DNA of 35,157 nucleotides from SAR202 cluster bacterium (GCA_008373165.1 RQOU01000074.1:1-35157); one strand, 5' to 3'. Shown: positions 9,978-20,205, numbered from the stretch's first letter. Notes: a model not told the origin generated them from the sequence alone. Numbers and translations are program-made.

Positions 9978-10673
9978 ATGTACATCCTCATGGTGCGACT
10001 GAAGGTCAAAGAAGATCGTATCGACGATTTCATTGCTGCGTCTATTGGTGATGCAAGAGGATCGGTCTTGAATGAACCCGGTTGTAGACGATTCGATATT
10101 ATTCAGGCTGCAGACGATCCTACCTCTTTTGCTTTTTGCGAGGTTTATAACGACGAAGATGCTTTTGCTGCCCACACTACCTACCCGCATTTCAAAGAGT
10201 GGGATGCGGCGGTTAAAGGTATGTTTGATGGAGATCCAGAAGTTTCGTTCTGTAAGCCTGTCTTCCCAAGAGGTGATGCTAATTGGGACTCGCATCGGAC
10301 CAACATTGTGGAGGATCCTTACTTCGCGTCTAGCCTCCATGTCATACACGCTCCGAAATTTGTCCTGGAAGATAAAGTGGATGCATTCATAGATGCAGTG
10401 TCACTTGACGGGGTTGGGTCTACTCATGAAGAGCCAGGTTGCTTGCGATTTGACGTATACCAGAATGTTAAAGATCCAACTGAAATTTATCTTTATGAGG
10501 TTTATGCGAACCCCGATGCCTTTGAGTATCACAAAGGTACGCCGCACATTAAACAGTGGGTCGAGACGGTTAAGGATATGTACGACACTAGCCGTGACGG
10601 TGGCAGCAGAGTCGGGCGCAACGTGTGGCCACCGGACAATTGGGCGTGGAGTTCTGGTAAGCCCACTTGGTAG
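9978..10673 (+). CDS. Tandem two-domain antibiotic biosynthesis monooxygenase (ABM)-like protein
   Basis: Two homologous halves: EPGCRRFDIIQAADDPTSFAFCEVYNDEDAFAAHTTYPHFKEW and EPGCLRFDVYQNVKDPTEIYLYEVYANPDAFEYHKGTPHIKQW. Confidence 0.88.
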   Translation: MYILMVRLKVKEDRIDDFIAASIGDARGSVLNEPGCRRFDIIQAADDPTSFAFCEVYNDEDAFAAHTTYPHFKEWDAAVKGMFDGDPEVSFCKPVFPRGDANWDSHRTNIVEDPYFASSLHVIHAPKFVLEDKVDAFIDAVSLDGVGSTHEEPGCLRFDVYQNVKDPTEIYLYEVYANPDAFEYHKGTPHIKQWVETVKDMYDTSRDGGSRVGRNVWPPDNWAWSSGKPTW

Positions 10674-10707
10674 GCCGGGGATATTCTAGAAACTTCTAAT
10701 CTTGGGT

Positions 10708-11550
10708 TTATATGTTGAGACTGTAGAAGCGTTTGGCGGTGTTGCCGAATATATCCGTTTGGACTGCTGGCAGTTGGGTAGATAGTATTTCTTTGGCAGC
10801 ATCAATGATTCTACTGTAATCGCCCGCCAGCGTACATACAGGCCAGTCAGAGCCGAACATAAGCCGATCTGAACCAAACATTCCCAGGATATGGTGTACG
10901 TAAGGTCTTAAATCGTCCACTGTCCAGTTTTGGTGGTCGGCTTCGGTAACCATTCCGGAAATTTTGCAGTGTATTCCGTTGATGCTCGCGACCTTACGCA
11001 TGTCGGAGAGCCAAGGTTCGATGATAGCGTCAGCGATCATCGGCTTGGCTATGTGGTCAACAACTGCCTTCAAGTTAGGAACTAGGTCCATAACAACCGG
11101 TATAAATGGAAGGTTCACGGGTTTTGCGAGGAAGTCAAAGGTAAGGTTCCGCCTGGATAGTTCTTTTAACCCGTTGATCGCTCCCGAGTTTACAATCCAT
11201 GCAGGGTCTTTTTCACCTTCCCATATATGTCGAACTCCTTTGAAGTAGGCGCTCTGCTGTAATTCATCTAGGGTGTTCCCAACTTTAGGGTCTGTGAGAT
11301 CAACCCATCCAACTACTCCTGCGATGAAATCATGTTCATCCGCTAACTCCAAGAGCCATCTTGCCTCGTCGGGTGAAGAAACTGCTTGAACGATGACCGT
11401 GTGGGTAACTGAAGGTGACTTCAGAAGTGGTTTTAAATCTTCCGGGCCGTAATCAGTTGCCAAAGGACTACCCGGGGGCATCCACGAGTAGTCGAATCGT
11501 TCGATTTCCCAGAAATGATGGTGACTGTCTACGATCGGGTGATTAGTCAA
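10708..11550 (-). CDS. Amidohydrolase family (TIM-barrel, L-fuconolactonase-like) protein
   Basis: VDSHHHFWE N-terminus, GVRHIWEG, VVDHIAKP, LMFGSDWPVC C-terminal motif. Confidence 0.92.
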   Translation of the reverse strand: MTNHPIVDSHHHFWEIERFDYSWMPPGSPLATDYGPEDLKPLLKSPSVTHTVIVQAVSSPDEARWLLELADEHDFIAGVVGWVDLTDPKVGNTLDELQQSAYFKGVRHIWEGEKDPAWIVNSGAINGLKELSRRNLTFDFLAKPVNLPFIPVVMDLVPNLKAVVDHIAKPMIADAIIEPWLSDMRKVASINGIHCKISGMVTEADHQNWTVDDLRPYVHHILGMFGSDRLMFGSDWPVCTLAGDYSRIIDAAKEILSTQLPAVQTDIFGNTAKRFYSLNI

Positions 11551-11597
11551 TATGCGTGTCCTTAAAATCCAATATTTAGTGCCGGTATCTGGGTTGC

Positions 11598-12290
11598 TTA
11601 TACGACGATCTTCCCTATTTCAGGTTGCCCTTTAGTTGCTGTATTGTGCTTTCCTGCAAAATTTGCGTCGCCATACCAGAGTTCACCGTCCTTGATAGAA
11701 AGGCCGTGAACATAGGCGTCTTCAGGATCCATCGTTATTCGGTCTTTTTCGGCTCCGGTGTCGACGTCATACTTCACGATGACGTTATCGGTTGTGTGCG
11801 CGCACCAGATCCCATCTTCTACTCTGGCCAGTCCATGTAGCCTTGGTAGTTGCACTGGAAATTTGTGAACTATCTTGTATTTGTCTGAAGGGTCGACGAG
11901 AAAAATAGCGAGGGGATTGAAAGCGGTGATCCATATTTTCCCATCGTCCCATTCGATACCGTGAATGCCCCCACCATCCGGGGTGCGAAAACGATCTATT
12001 GCTTCTCCAGTCTGTAAATCTAGTTTGTAGACATACCCTAACCCAGTGTCGGTAGAGCGTCTGGGACGTGAGGCGGACTCTCCATTCGAAGCTGTCCATA
12101 AGAATCCGCCACCAACCGTGATTCCTGATCCGTTGGCGGTCGGCGTGTAGATGACTCGCAATACTTCGCCACTTTCGTTTACGACGTAAACGTTGTCTGT
12201 TTTTTGGTCCATTACGAACAAACCTTCGTCTGTCCATTGCAGCCCATTTGGCATTTCACAAGGTGGATTTATTTGTTTGATAGCTTTCAT
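11598..12290 (-). CDS. SMP-30/NHL-like beta-propeller protein
   Basis: Repeated blade-like segments (GLQWTDEGLFVMDQKTDNVYVVNESG, GIHGIEWDDGKIWITAF, LHGLARVEDGIWCAHTTDNVIVKYDVDTG, VHGLSIKDGELWYGD). Confidence 0.75.
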   Translation of the reverse strand: MKAIKQINPPCEMPNGLQWTDEGLFVMDQKTDNVYVVNESGEVLRVIYTPTANGSGITVGGGFLWTASNGESASRPRRSTDTGLGYVYKLDLQTGEAIDRFRTPDGGGIHGIEWDDGKIWITAFNPLAIFLVDPSDKYKIVHKFPVQLPRLHGLARVEDGIWCAHTTDNVIVKYDVDTGAEKDRITMDPEDAYVHGLSIKDGELWYGDANFAGKHNTATKGQPEIGKIVV

Positions 12291-12629
12291 TTTGGTTCCC
12301 TGTGTTTTGTAAGCGGTGGTTCTTAAGATTATTTAGAGTGCTTAAGTTGCTGAGCATATAAAGAGGTTACGCAATAATCTTTGCCTATAGCGTAAGAGTC
12401 AATACGGTCTTAGCTGCTGTATTCATCAATACACGTTACGAATTCGAATTATCAGGCTGACTCAATTCGGAGGTACAATTAGAAGAAGTGGTTGGCTTGG
12501 CGATCGCTATTATTTTATTTTGTTATACATTTCCCGCCTTCCCATTGCCAATCCACTATGAAAATAGGCGCCTAAACGGGCAGCTTTCGTGTTGCGCGTT
12601 TGGGTATGAATTATAGATGGAGGTTTGAT

Positions 12630-13640
12630 ATGCCCTCAAAGTCTTCTAAATCGTCAGTAGTACGTGAAAACGATCGCGTGATGGTGTTCATAGACGGGAG
12701 CAACCTGTATCACGTTTTGACTCAGAGCTGCGGGAGACATGATCTCCAGTTCGACAAATTCGCTATGAAATTAGCGAACGGGCGAGATCTTAAAAGAACT
12801 TATTACTACAACATTCGTCAGGAATCCGATACCAATCCTGTAGTGGGCGCGGAGCAGCAGAAATTTCTTGATTCAATGTATGACACCCCCTACGTAGAAG
12901 TCCGACTTGGTATCTGGAAGCAGCGTGGTGAAATAATGGTCGAAAAAGGTGTAGACGTGATGTTGGCGACCGATCTGATAACACACGCTTATAAAAACCA
13001 TTATGACACTGCGATTGTTGTCAGCGGTGATGCGGATTTTTATCCCGCTTTACAGGCGGTAAAAGATGTAGGGAAGCATATAGAAGTTGCGGCATTTGAT
13101 ATGAATCTGTCGGCAGAATCTGGCAGGGTTGCTGACGTGACAATCAAATTTAATAAAACCTATTTCACGGGCCTTTGGATGACTCGCGCTCAGGCTCGTT
13201 CTCGTGCTGCTGCATCGGCCAAACCAGAGGTTTCGGATGAAGCAGCCTCTCCAAATGGCGAGAATAAAGCTGCGACCAAAGCATCAACAGGGCGACGTTC
13301 AAATGGTCGTAGGGCAACTACGGCAACTACTAAAACTCGTCGAGCATCTACGTCTCGTGCCCGAAAACCCTCTACCAGGCGGGCAGGGACATCCACCGAT
13401 AATTCAGTCGAGGAGAACGGTTCAAAAATGCGTCGGACACCCACACGTCGACGTGTAGGTGGAACGTCTTCACAGTCTGCAGATAGGGGTGCTAATGGGC
13501 GTTCAACTCCCAGGCCACCTGCTTTACGAAAAAGTGTTGAGCCTGATACGAAGCCTTCAGAATCCGAAAAACTTGAAAGCTCCACGCCACGTCGTAGCTG
13601 GCGAGGTCGTCTTGGGTTGACTCAGACTAAGGAAAAATAA
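12630..13640 (+). CDS. NYN (PIN-like, LabA/DUF88) domain protein with long basic low-complexity C-terminal tail
   Basis: VMVFIDGSNLYHVL ... KGVDVMLATDLITHAYKNHYDTAIVVSGDADFYPALQAVKDVGKHIEVAAF is a NYN signature. The R/K/S/T-rich tail follows about residue 185. ATG at 12630 is preferred over 12600 because tggaggtttgat lies just upstream. Confidence 0.92.
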   Translation: MPSKSSKSSVVRENDRVMVFIDGSNLYHVLTQSCGRHDLQFDKFAMKLANGRDLKRTYYYNIRQESDTNPVVGAEQQKFLDSMYDTPYVEVRLGIWKQRGEIMVEKGVDVMLATDLITHAYKNHYDTAIVVSGDADFYPALQAVKDVGKHIEVAAFDMNLSAESGRVADVTIKFNKTYFTGLWMTRAQARSRAAASAKPEVSDEAASPNGENKAATKASTGRRSNGRRATTATTKTRRASTSRARKPSTRRAGTSTDNSVEENGSKMRRTPTRRRVGGTSSQSADRGANGRSTPRPPALRKSVEPDTKPSESEKLESSTPRRSWRGRLGLTQTKEK

Positions 13641-13662
13641 TACTTATGTTGAATGACTAGAA

Positions 13663-14700
13663 TTACCAATCTGCATTAATAATTCTGTCGGACTTCGAAG
13701 TCATTCTTTTTTGTTGATCACCGTTTTTATCCATAGAGTAGAGATCAAATGTGCCGTCTTTTCCTGAAAGAAAAAGGATGGATGAGCCGTTAGAGCTCCA
13801 ACGGGGAAGGGTATCGGTAACTCTGTTAGATGTGAGTTGTTGAATGGTTTTGCCGTCAGGTGTAGCTGTGTAAATTTCGGCGTTGCCCGACGATTCACTT
13901 GAGAACACTATATTCTTGCTGTTTGGGGCCCATTCAAAATTGGTCTCATCGAATTCATCTGCGTTTATGGTAAGAACATTTTCTGCATTATTGTCAGTGA
14001 TGATCAGATTCGATGCACCTTGCTCGGATTCTTGGCTGAATGCGATCCAACGTCCATCTGGTGACCAAACCGGATTAGTGTGTAACCCTGAGGTGATCGT
14101 TATCTCATCAACTCCGTTAGGGTTTCTCTTTCTGAGTCCATCAGAATCGCTATTTACCATGGCGTAAACTAGCCACTGAGCATCCGGAGACCACCCACCG
14201 ATTCTCACATCTTCTTTTGTTGATGTGAGAGGTGTAATTTCACTTGATTCGATTTCAATAATTGCAATCCAACGGGAATCTGTTTCGGCGATTTCTATGG
14301 CAATTACCTTTGAATCAGGCGCCCAACGAAAAGCGGTAATGGTTTTACCTGGTCCTGATAATTGGCGTTTTGATTCTCCGTTCCAATCCATCAGCCAGAG
14401 TTCATTTGAGCCATTTCTATCGGTGAGGAAGGCAATAATGTCTCGTTTTGGCGACCACGCGGGAGAGTGATCTTTTCCCTGAGCGTTGGTTAGACGAGAT
14501 ATTTCACCTGAAGCACCTCTAAGTTTGTAAATGTCGATATTGCCTTCTCGGTCAGCTGAAAAAATAACGTCATCGCTCGGTGCTGTTGATTTACCATTTC
14601 CACAGGCTGCCATAGCGATTGTCATCGCAAATAATAGTGATGCCACATTAAACATTTTGCGGGTGAATGGTGATGGATATTTTTTGAAGAGTCTTTTCAT
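13663..14700 (-). CDS. TolB-like/PD40 beta-propeller lipoprotein
   Basis: Repeats such as NAQGKDHSPAWSPKRDIIAFLTDRNGSNELWLMD and HTNPVWSPDGRWIAFSQES; signal with lipobox-like MAAC|GNG. ATG at 14700 (MKRLFKK) gives a typical signal peptide; the ORF track start 14760 is upstream. Confidence 0.88.
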   Translation of the reverse strand: MKRLFKKYPSPFTRKMFNVASLLFAMTIAMAACGNGKSTAPSDDVIFSADREGNIDIYKLRGASGEISRLTNAQGKDHSPAWSPKRDIIAFLTDRNGSNELWLMDWNGESKRQLSGPGKTITAFRWAPDSKVIAIEIAETDSRWIAIIEIESSEITPLTSTKEDVRIGGWSPDAQWLVYAMVNSDSDGLRKRNPNGVDEITITSGLHTNPVWSPDGRWIAFSQESEQGASNLIITDNNAENVLTINADEFDETNFEWAPNSKNIVFSSESSGNAEIYTATPDGKTIQQLTSNRVTDTLPRWSSNGSSILFLSGKDGTFDLYSMDKNGDQQKRMTSKSDRIINADW

Positions 14701-14922
14701 TTCATGCTGTGTGGTACGAGGATATTGTAGGACCAACCCTTGCGAATCTAAGCCTACCAATAGAGGGGAAATGGATGTAGTCGACGGCTATTGCGAGTTT
14801 GAGAAATTTTCACGCGGTTTCGCAAGTACAGTTATTACAAACTTCCCAGTATGTTGACGGCCATGTTTCCGAATGCTAGCGTCCGGTGCACACTATAGAG
14901 CCGACTAATTTAGGATCATAAA

Positions 14923-16281
14923 ATGCCATCATTACAAAGCCTGTTGGATCAGGTTGAATCGTCAACTAATGAAATAGTTGAATTAGAGCAGGCGTTGGTT
15001 AGAATTCCATCCGTGAATACCGGCTTCATGCCGACCGGTAACGAGACTGCCGTCGCCGAGTTCACCCGAGATTGGATTGCCCAAGATGGACTGGACTCAG
15101 AGATTCTTTCAAGGGATCCAGATCGCGGGAATATTATTTCTATTTATCCCGGTGATGACGATAAAACTCGATTGATGTTGATGTCTCATACTGATGTAGT
15201 TCCAGTGGAAGATGAAACCAAGTGGAATTACGATCCTTTTGCTGCTGAGATATCAGGAGGACGTGTTTACGGTCGCGGGGCATCCGATTGTAAGGCTTTA
15301 CTCACATGTCAGTTGATGGCATTGGCAATTATGAAACGATCTGGCGTGAGACTCTCTCATGGGCTCCGATTGGTCAGTGGGGCTGATGAAGAACACGGTG
15401 GGCGTTGGGGATTTGGTTGGCTTGCCGATACCCATCCTGAATCTTTGAGTTCTGAATTTGCCGTTAACGAGGGTGGTGGAACTCCTGTAGAGATAGGTAA
15501 TTCACTGACTTATCTTCTTGGTACAGGGGAAAAAGGTCGTATGGAGTTGCATATTACATTGAGGGGAGAAAGTGCTCATGCCTCAGTGCCGTGGACCGGG
15601 GTGAACGCTAGTTATCGTCTTTCACGTGCATTAAGCGCAATCGAAGCGTACCAACCAGAACTCGACACTTCTTTGGAAATTTTCGATCACGTGGGTTCTT
15701 TCGGTATAGAAGAAAAGCCTTCACCGGAGAATATTGATCGCTTGGTTGCTGAGATTAACGAAACTTCTCCGCGCTTAGGTTCTTTGCTCAAGGCTTTGTC
15801 GCGTTTGGTTCTTACACCGACGATGGTTTCGGGTGGTATTAAATCGAACAGCGTTCCCGAAGAGATTAAGTTAACCTGCGACATTCGTACCTTGCCGTTC
15901 CAGGATGAAACCTATGTTCGACGTCAACTTGACCAGGCTTTTGATGGGATCGAAGGTCTTGAGTATGATATCGATTACATGTCTGTACCGAATTCTTCGG
16001 ATTTTGAGACTGAGTTAACTGACTCGATTAAAAATGCTCAAAGGGCTGCTATTGGCCGTGATGATATTCGTTGGATTCCGGCAATCAGTAATGGTTTTAC
16101 TGACTCGCGATTCACACGTGACTTAGGCATTATTACATATGGATTCACGGGGTCACATCCTGACGATGACCCGATGTTGGCTCGTGTGCATGGTACCGAT
16201 GAATCTGTAGGGATAGCATCACTGATTAGTGGAACTCGCAGTATGCTAGCACTTGCTTACGACCTGTGTGGCGCTAAATGA
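14923..16281 (+). CDS. M20/M25/M40 family metallopeptidase
   Basis: LMLMSHTDVVPVEDETKWNYDPFAAEISGGRVYGRGASDCKALL and SGADEEHGG zinc/active-site motifs. Confidence 0.94.
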   Translation: MPSLQSLLDQVESSTNEIVELEQALVRIPSVNTGFMPTGNETAVAEFTRDWIAQDGLDSEILSRDPDRGNIISIYPGDDDKTRLMLMSHTDVVPVEDETKWNYDPFAAEISGGRVYGRGASDCKALLTCQLMALAIMKRSGVRLSHGLRLVSGADEEHGGRWGFGWLADTHPESLSSEFAVNEGGGTPVEIGNSLTYLLGTGEKGRMELHITLRGESAHASVPWTGVNASYRLSRALSAIEAYQPELDTSLEIFDHVGSFGIEEKPSPENIDRLVAEINETSPRLGSLLKALSRLVLTPTMVSGGIKSNSVPEEIKLTCDIRTLPFQDETYVRRQLDQAFDGIEGLEYDIDYMSVPNSSDFETELTDSIKNAQRAAIGRDDIRWIPAISNGFTDSRFTRDLGIITYGFTGSHPDDDPMLARVHGTDESVGIASLISGTRSMLALAYDLCGAK

Positions 16282-16392
16282 ACAGGCACAACATTTACGT
16301 AGGAATGCTTATTCTAAGATGACTAATTTTGCACGACAATGCAGCCTAATTTTTAAGTGCACGAAGCATTTATTTGAGTGTGTGGATGATCA

Positions 16393-18060
16393 ATGAACAA
16401 TAAGCGACCACCGAACGTTCTTTTCATAATGGCCGATCAAATGAAAGCATCTATTTTAAAGATGTATTCGGATATAGGAATTGATGCTCCAGGACTTGAG
16501 CGTTTAACTGCCGAAGGCGTTCGTTTTGAAAATGCGATCACGCCTCATCCCCTTTGCGTCCCAGCGCGGACATCGATTATGACTGGTCGCTATCCCCATT
16601 CAACGGGTTGTAGGCGCAATGAAACATTGATGCCAGAAAATCAACAGCATGCATTCAGAATCTGGAAGGAAAACGGGTTCGTCACGGGATTGATTGGTAA
16701 GAATCACTGCTTTATTGAGCCCAGTGATCTCAAATTATTTGATGTGCGTTGTGAAATTTCCCATGGCGGTCTACCACAAGGTACCTACAAAGGTGAAAAC
16801 GTGGGCAACACCGGAATGGAATGGGTGGTTTCAGAAAAAGATATAAACACCGCACACGAAGATCGCGCAACACTCCGTTCGAATGCACAAAGTCCTCGTA
16901 TTGCTTATAAGGTTTCTGATAGGCCAGAAGAACATTTTGGCACTTCGGTTATTACCTCTCAGACGGAAGAGTTTCTTGACCGATATGTTGATGGGATGTT
17001 CTCGCAATCGAGTGATGCGTCAGAGCACTCGCCATTTGCCTTATTGGTTTCATTTCCGGATCCTCACGAACCTTTTGAAGCTCCCCGTCGTTACGTAGAT
17101 ATGTTCCCGCCGGAAGATGTTGAAATGCCACCTCAACGTACGGATGAATACACAGATGGCACTGCTCCAGAGCGAAACCGTGTTTTGGCTCGCATGATGC
17201 GTCAAACAGAAGATAGTGAAGCCCATCGGCGAGGTGTGATCAGTGTTTATCAGGCAATGACTCGATTTGTTGATGATGGTATTTCACGAATTCTCAATAA
17301 GTTAGATGCCCTGAATTTACGTGAGAACACAATTGTAGTTTTTACTGCAGATCATGGGGATTTTATGGGTGAACATGGGATGGCAGTAAAAGGCGGGGTA
17401 TTTTACGACGCATTAGTTAAGGTGCCGATGATAGTTTCGTGGCCTCATGGTGGTGTACCGGAGGGTGAGGTGGATGACTCCATGGCAAATACTGTTGATA
17501 TTGTGCCGACCCTGCTTGAACTGCAGGGCTTGGCTTCTTTTTCCGACATAGGTGCTGGTTGGAATCGGAAATCAGAACGTCAATCTATGCCATTGAATGA
17601 ATTGCAAACTCGATATATGCAAGGCCGACCTTTACCTACAGTGACATCTTTTCCTGCACGTGTTGCTGCTTTTTCTGAATATGGTGCGGGCGGACCTCCT
17701 GTAACCATGGCGCATTTAGAGAAATTTACCGAGCCATTTGGGTACCACACGATCATTGAGACGTTGTGGGCAAGAGAAGCTGAAGGACGCCGCAAAATGG
17801 TTCGGACACGCGATTGGAAATACGTGACTGATCCAATGTCGGTCGGTGCGACTTTAACTTCTGGTACCGATGGTGGCCCGGGTGAAATCGACGAACTGTA
17901 TGACCTTGGCAAAGACCCATGGGAACTGACGAACGTGGCTCATTTACCCGAGAATAGTGCGGTCATTTCACATATGCGTTCTCTGCTAGCAGGGTGGATG
18001 ATTGAAACCGAAGATCCAAATCCGGTTGATATTCCAGAAACTGTTGGCCGGGCTATTTAG
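16393..18060 (+). CDS. Sulfatase (alkaline-phosphatase superfamily)
   Basis: NVLFIMADQMK, formylglycine-type LCVPARTSIMTGRYPHSTG, FTADHGDFMGEHGMAVKGG. Confidence 0.94.
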   Translation: MNNKRPPNVLFIMADQMKASILKMYSDIGIDAPGLERLTAEGVRFENAITPHPLCVPARTSIMTGRYPHSTGCRRNETLMPENQQHAFRIWKENGFVTGLIGKNHCFIEPSDLKLFDVRCEISHGGLPQGTYKGENVGNTGMEWVVSEKDINTAHEDRATLRSNAQSPRIAYKVSDRPEEHFGTSVITSQTEEFLDRYVDGMFSQSSDASEHSPFALLVSFPDPHEPFEAPRRYVDMFPPEDVEMPPQRTDEYTDGTAPERNRVLARMMRQTEDSEAHRRGVISVYQAMTRFVDDGISRILNKLDALNLRENTIVVFTADHGDFMGEHGMAVKGGVFYDALVKVPMIVSWPHGGVPEGEVDDSMANTVDIVPTLLELQGLASFSDIGAGWNRKSERQSMPLNELQTRYMQGRPLPTVTSFPARVAAFSEYGAGGPPVTMAHLEKFTEPFGYHTIIETLWAREAEGRRKMVRTRDWKYVTDPMSVGATLTSGTDGGPGEIDELYDLGKDPWELTNVAHLPENSAVISHMRSLLAGWMIETEDPNPVDIPETVGRAI

Positions 18061-18070
18061 GTCCATTCAG

Positions 18071-18105
18071 CCCGAAAGTTCATGAATTCGGGTACTATTT
18101 TTGTA
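18071..18105 (+). terminator. Possible intrinsic terminator after the sulfatase gene
   Basis: cccgaa-agttcatgaa-ttcggg hairpin followed by tactatttttg. Six base-pair stem only. Confidence 0.35.
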
Positions 18106-18162
18106 CTTATTTTTTCCATGTGATTAAATGCATGCTTTTAGCTCTTGCAGAGGTTAACGTTT

Positions 18163-18816
18163 ATGAAACGAGTTCGAGAAACATCGAGTCTTAAATTACT
18201 TCCCTTGTCTGTTCTGTTGATTGTGGTCGTATTGATGGCTTGTGGATCTGATGATTCGGTAGTTTCCAGCGGGGACGGTGACGGGGATATGCCGAAAGTA
18301 ATCCGTCTGATACCTTCAGAAACCATATTTACTGCAGACGACCTCAAAGCTATCGGGTGGAAGCCTCAGAAAGACCTTTTCTATGATTACGAAGGAACTG
18401 AAGTTTCAAAATGGGGTTTTCTCAACTCAAAAGAAGTCGGCGTGCTCATCTATGCCACCGCGGATCAGGCGAATACACTTGGCGTGACTGCGGCGGATGC
18501 CCAGACTTTTCGTAGAGACGAAGATGGCCAAGCTCCGGATGATGGCATCGATCGTATCTCCTGCCGAGATGCTGCAGGGCAGTCTGCTGTTCAAGTGGTC
18601 ACACCAGCAACTGCCAAGGCCTTTTCAGCTTCATATCTCGAACCGGAGCCAAGGTATTTTTCTGATGTTTCTGGACGTTCGTGCTCAAACCGGTTTCCCA
18701 CTTATAACGACTACACAGTTATAGGAAACGTTGTAATGATGTGTGAAGGGGATGGGCGTAATCTACTCGAACCGTCAACAAACTGTCGAGAATTAGAGAA
18801 ATGGCTTACGAAATAA
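18163..18816 (+). CDS. Hypothetical lipoprotein
   Basis: MKRVRETSSLKLLPLSVLLIVVVLMACGSDDS: signal peptide with lipobox LMAC. No recognisable domain. Confidence 0.75.
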   Translation: MKRVRETSSLKLLPLSVLLIVVVLMACGSDDSVVSSGDGDGDMPKVIRLIPSETIFTADDLKAIGWKPQKDLFYDYEGTEVSKWGFLNSKEVGVLIYATADQANTLGVTAADAQTFRRDEDGQAPDDGIDRISCRDAAGQSAVQVVTPATAKAFSASYLEPEPRYFSDVSGRSCSNRFPTYNDYTVIGNVVMMCEGDGRNLLEPSTNCRELEKWLTK

Positions 18817-18825
18817 GGGTCGGAT

Positions 18826-20205
18826 CTAAAATCTGAAGTAGATAAACTCCGATCCGTTATTGGCACCGAACAACAAGATACCTATAAAACACATAAGTGT
18901 AATAGTGGTCTGTGCGCTGGTCCGTACAAGGTCATTTTCCTGCAGAATTGTTCCAATGTACGATCGACTGGCGAATGCATGTAGCCAGATAGGTAACGAA
19001 TAAATTAACGTCGTTATAGCAAAGAAGGCTGCCAGTCGAATGCTGCCTGTAAATGCCATCAGATTACTGGTTATATAGGTTAAGTCGTTTTCCCTAAACA
19101 AAATCCAACTGATTCCGATTGTCATGAACGTAAGAGATGTTGAAACTATCGTACCTAAGCGGAAGGTTCCCAAATTTGTTGAATGCCAGATCATGATTAG
19201 ACCTGCATGGAATAGCCCCCAAAGGATGAAATTCCACCCTGCACCATGCCATATTCCGGCCAATACAAAGGTAATTAGGATACTGCCAACAGTTCGGTAA
19301 TTCCCGCGTCTGTTTCCGCCTAATGGGATATATACGTAATCGCGAAGCCATGATGAAAGTGATATATGCCAGCGCCTCCAGAAATCTCTAGGTGAGGAGG
19401 ACAGCCATGGGTGTCGGAAGTTGGCGGAAAGATGTATGCCAAGCAGACGTGCAGACCCACGGGCGATATCAGTGTAACCAGAGAAGTCGGCGAGTATTTG
19501 AACACCGAAAGCGAATGTTCCTACCCATAACATTGCCGCTCCTGGGGATGAAGTTGAAAAAATAGTATCCACGATCATTCCGACGTTGTCTGCGATGACT
19601 AATTTTTTAAATAAACCCCAAACGATGAGTGATAGACCCTCGCTTGTTTGGTTTACAGAGAATTTTCTTTTATTTTCAATTTGGGGTAATAAATGCTTTG
19701 CCCGCTCGATCGGCCCAGATACTAATTGGGGGAAGAAACTGATAAATAGGGCCACATCGAGGAAGTTACGACGTGCGTGGGTTCGACCCATGTAGACATC
19801 TATGACATATCCGATTGATTGAAAAGTGTAGAACGAGATGCCTGCCGGAAGGAGTATCCGTAAAGTTGACCCTGATCCAGCTAGGCCGACACCTTCCAAT
19901 ACACTGATGAAACTTTCGACGAAGAAACTGGCATATTTGAAGATTCCAAGTACACCTAGAGAACTGGTGCAGGCCATGGCCAGATATAAACGGGCATGTC
20001 TCTTATTTACCTCGATCTTTCGTGCAGCAAAATAAGTGACTAGGGTGTATCCGACCAGTAACAGTCCCACCCATTGATCTACATATGAGTAGAACAAGTA
20101 ACTGGCCCCAAGTAGGAGGAGGTTCTGCAATCTTCTTGGAAGAAACCAGTAAACGATAAAAATGACTACGAGGAATAGTCCGTAATCAAATGTCTGGAAC
20201 CTCAT
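18826..20205 (-). CDS. MBOAT family O-acyltransferase (AlgI-like)
   Basis: MRFQTFDYGLFLVVIFIVYWFLP start, LPAGISFYTFQSIGYVIDVYMG, DFWRRWHISLSSWLRDYVYIPLGGNRRG, LAGIWHGAGWNFILWGLFHA. ATG at 20205 overlaps the stop of the upstream gene by 1 nt (TGATG). Confidence 0.95.
   Translation of the reverse strand: MRFQTFDYGLFLVVIFIVYWFLPRRLQNLLLLGASYLFYSYVDQWVGLLLVGYTLVTYFAARKIEVNKRHARLYLAMACTSSLGVLGIFKYASFFVESFISVLEGVGLAGSGSTLRILLPAGISFYTFQSIGYVIDVYMGRTHARRNFLDVALFISFFPQLVSGPIERAKHLLPQIENKRKFSVNQTSEGLSLIVWGLFKKLVIADNVGMIVDTIFSTSSPGAAMLWVGTFAFGVQILADFSGYTDIARGSARLLGIHLSANFRHPWLSSSPRDFWRRWHISLSSWLRDYVYIPLGGNRRGNYRTVGSILITFVLAGIWHGAGWNFILWGLFHAGLIMIWHSTNLGTFRLGTIVSTSLTFMTIGISWILFRENDLTYITSNLMAFTGSIRLAAFFAITTLIYSLPIWLHAFASRSYIGTILQENDLVRTSAQTTITLMCFIGILLFGANNGSEFIYFRF

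Noticed and set aside
11785-12237. 150-aa minus-strand ORF
   Set aside because: Alternative frame within the beta-propeller gene; W/R-rich translation typical of an out-of-frame reading.
12600-12629. Upstream ATG (12600) as start of the NYN gene
   Set aside because: A good SD (ggagg) sits between it and ATG 12630, which makes 12630 the likelier start.
13190-13585. 131-aa minus-strand ORF
   Set aside because: Antisense to the NYN protein's R/S/T-rich tail. Long open antisense frames are expected opposite such codon composition; the sequence itself is non-descript.
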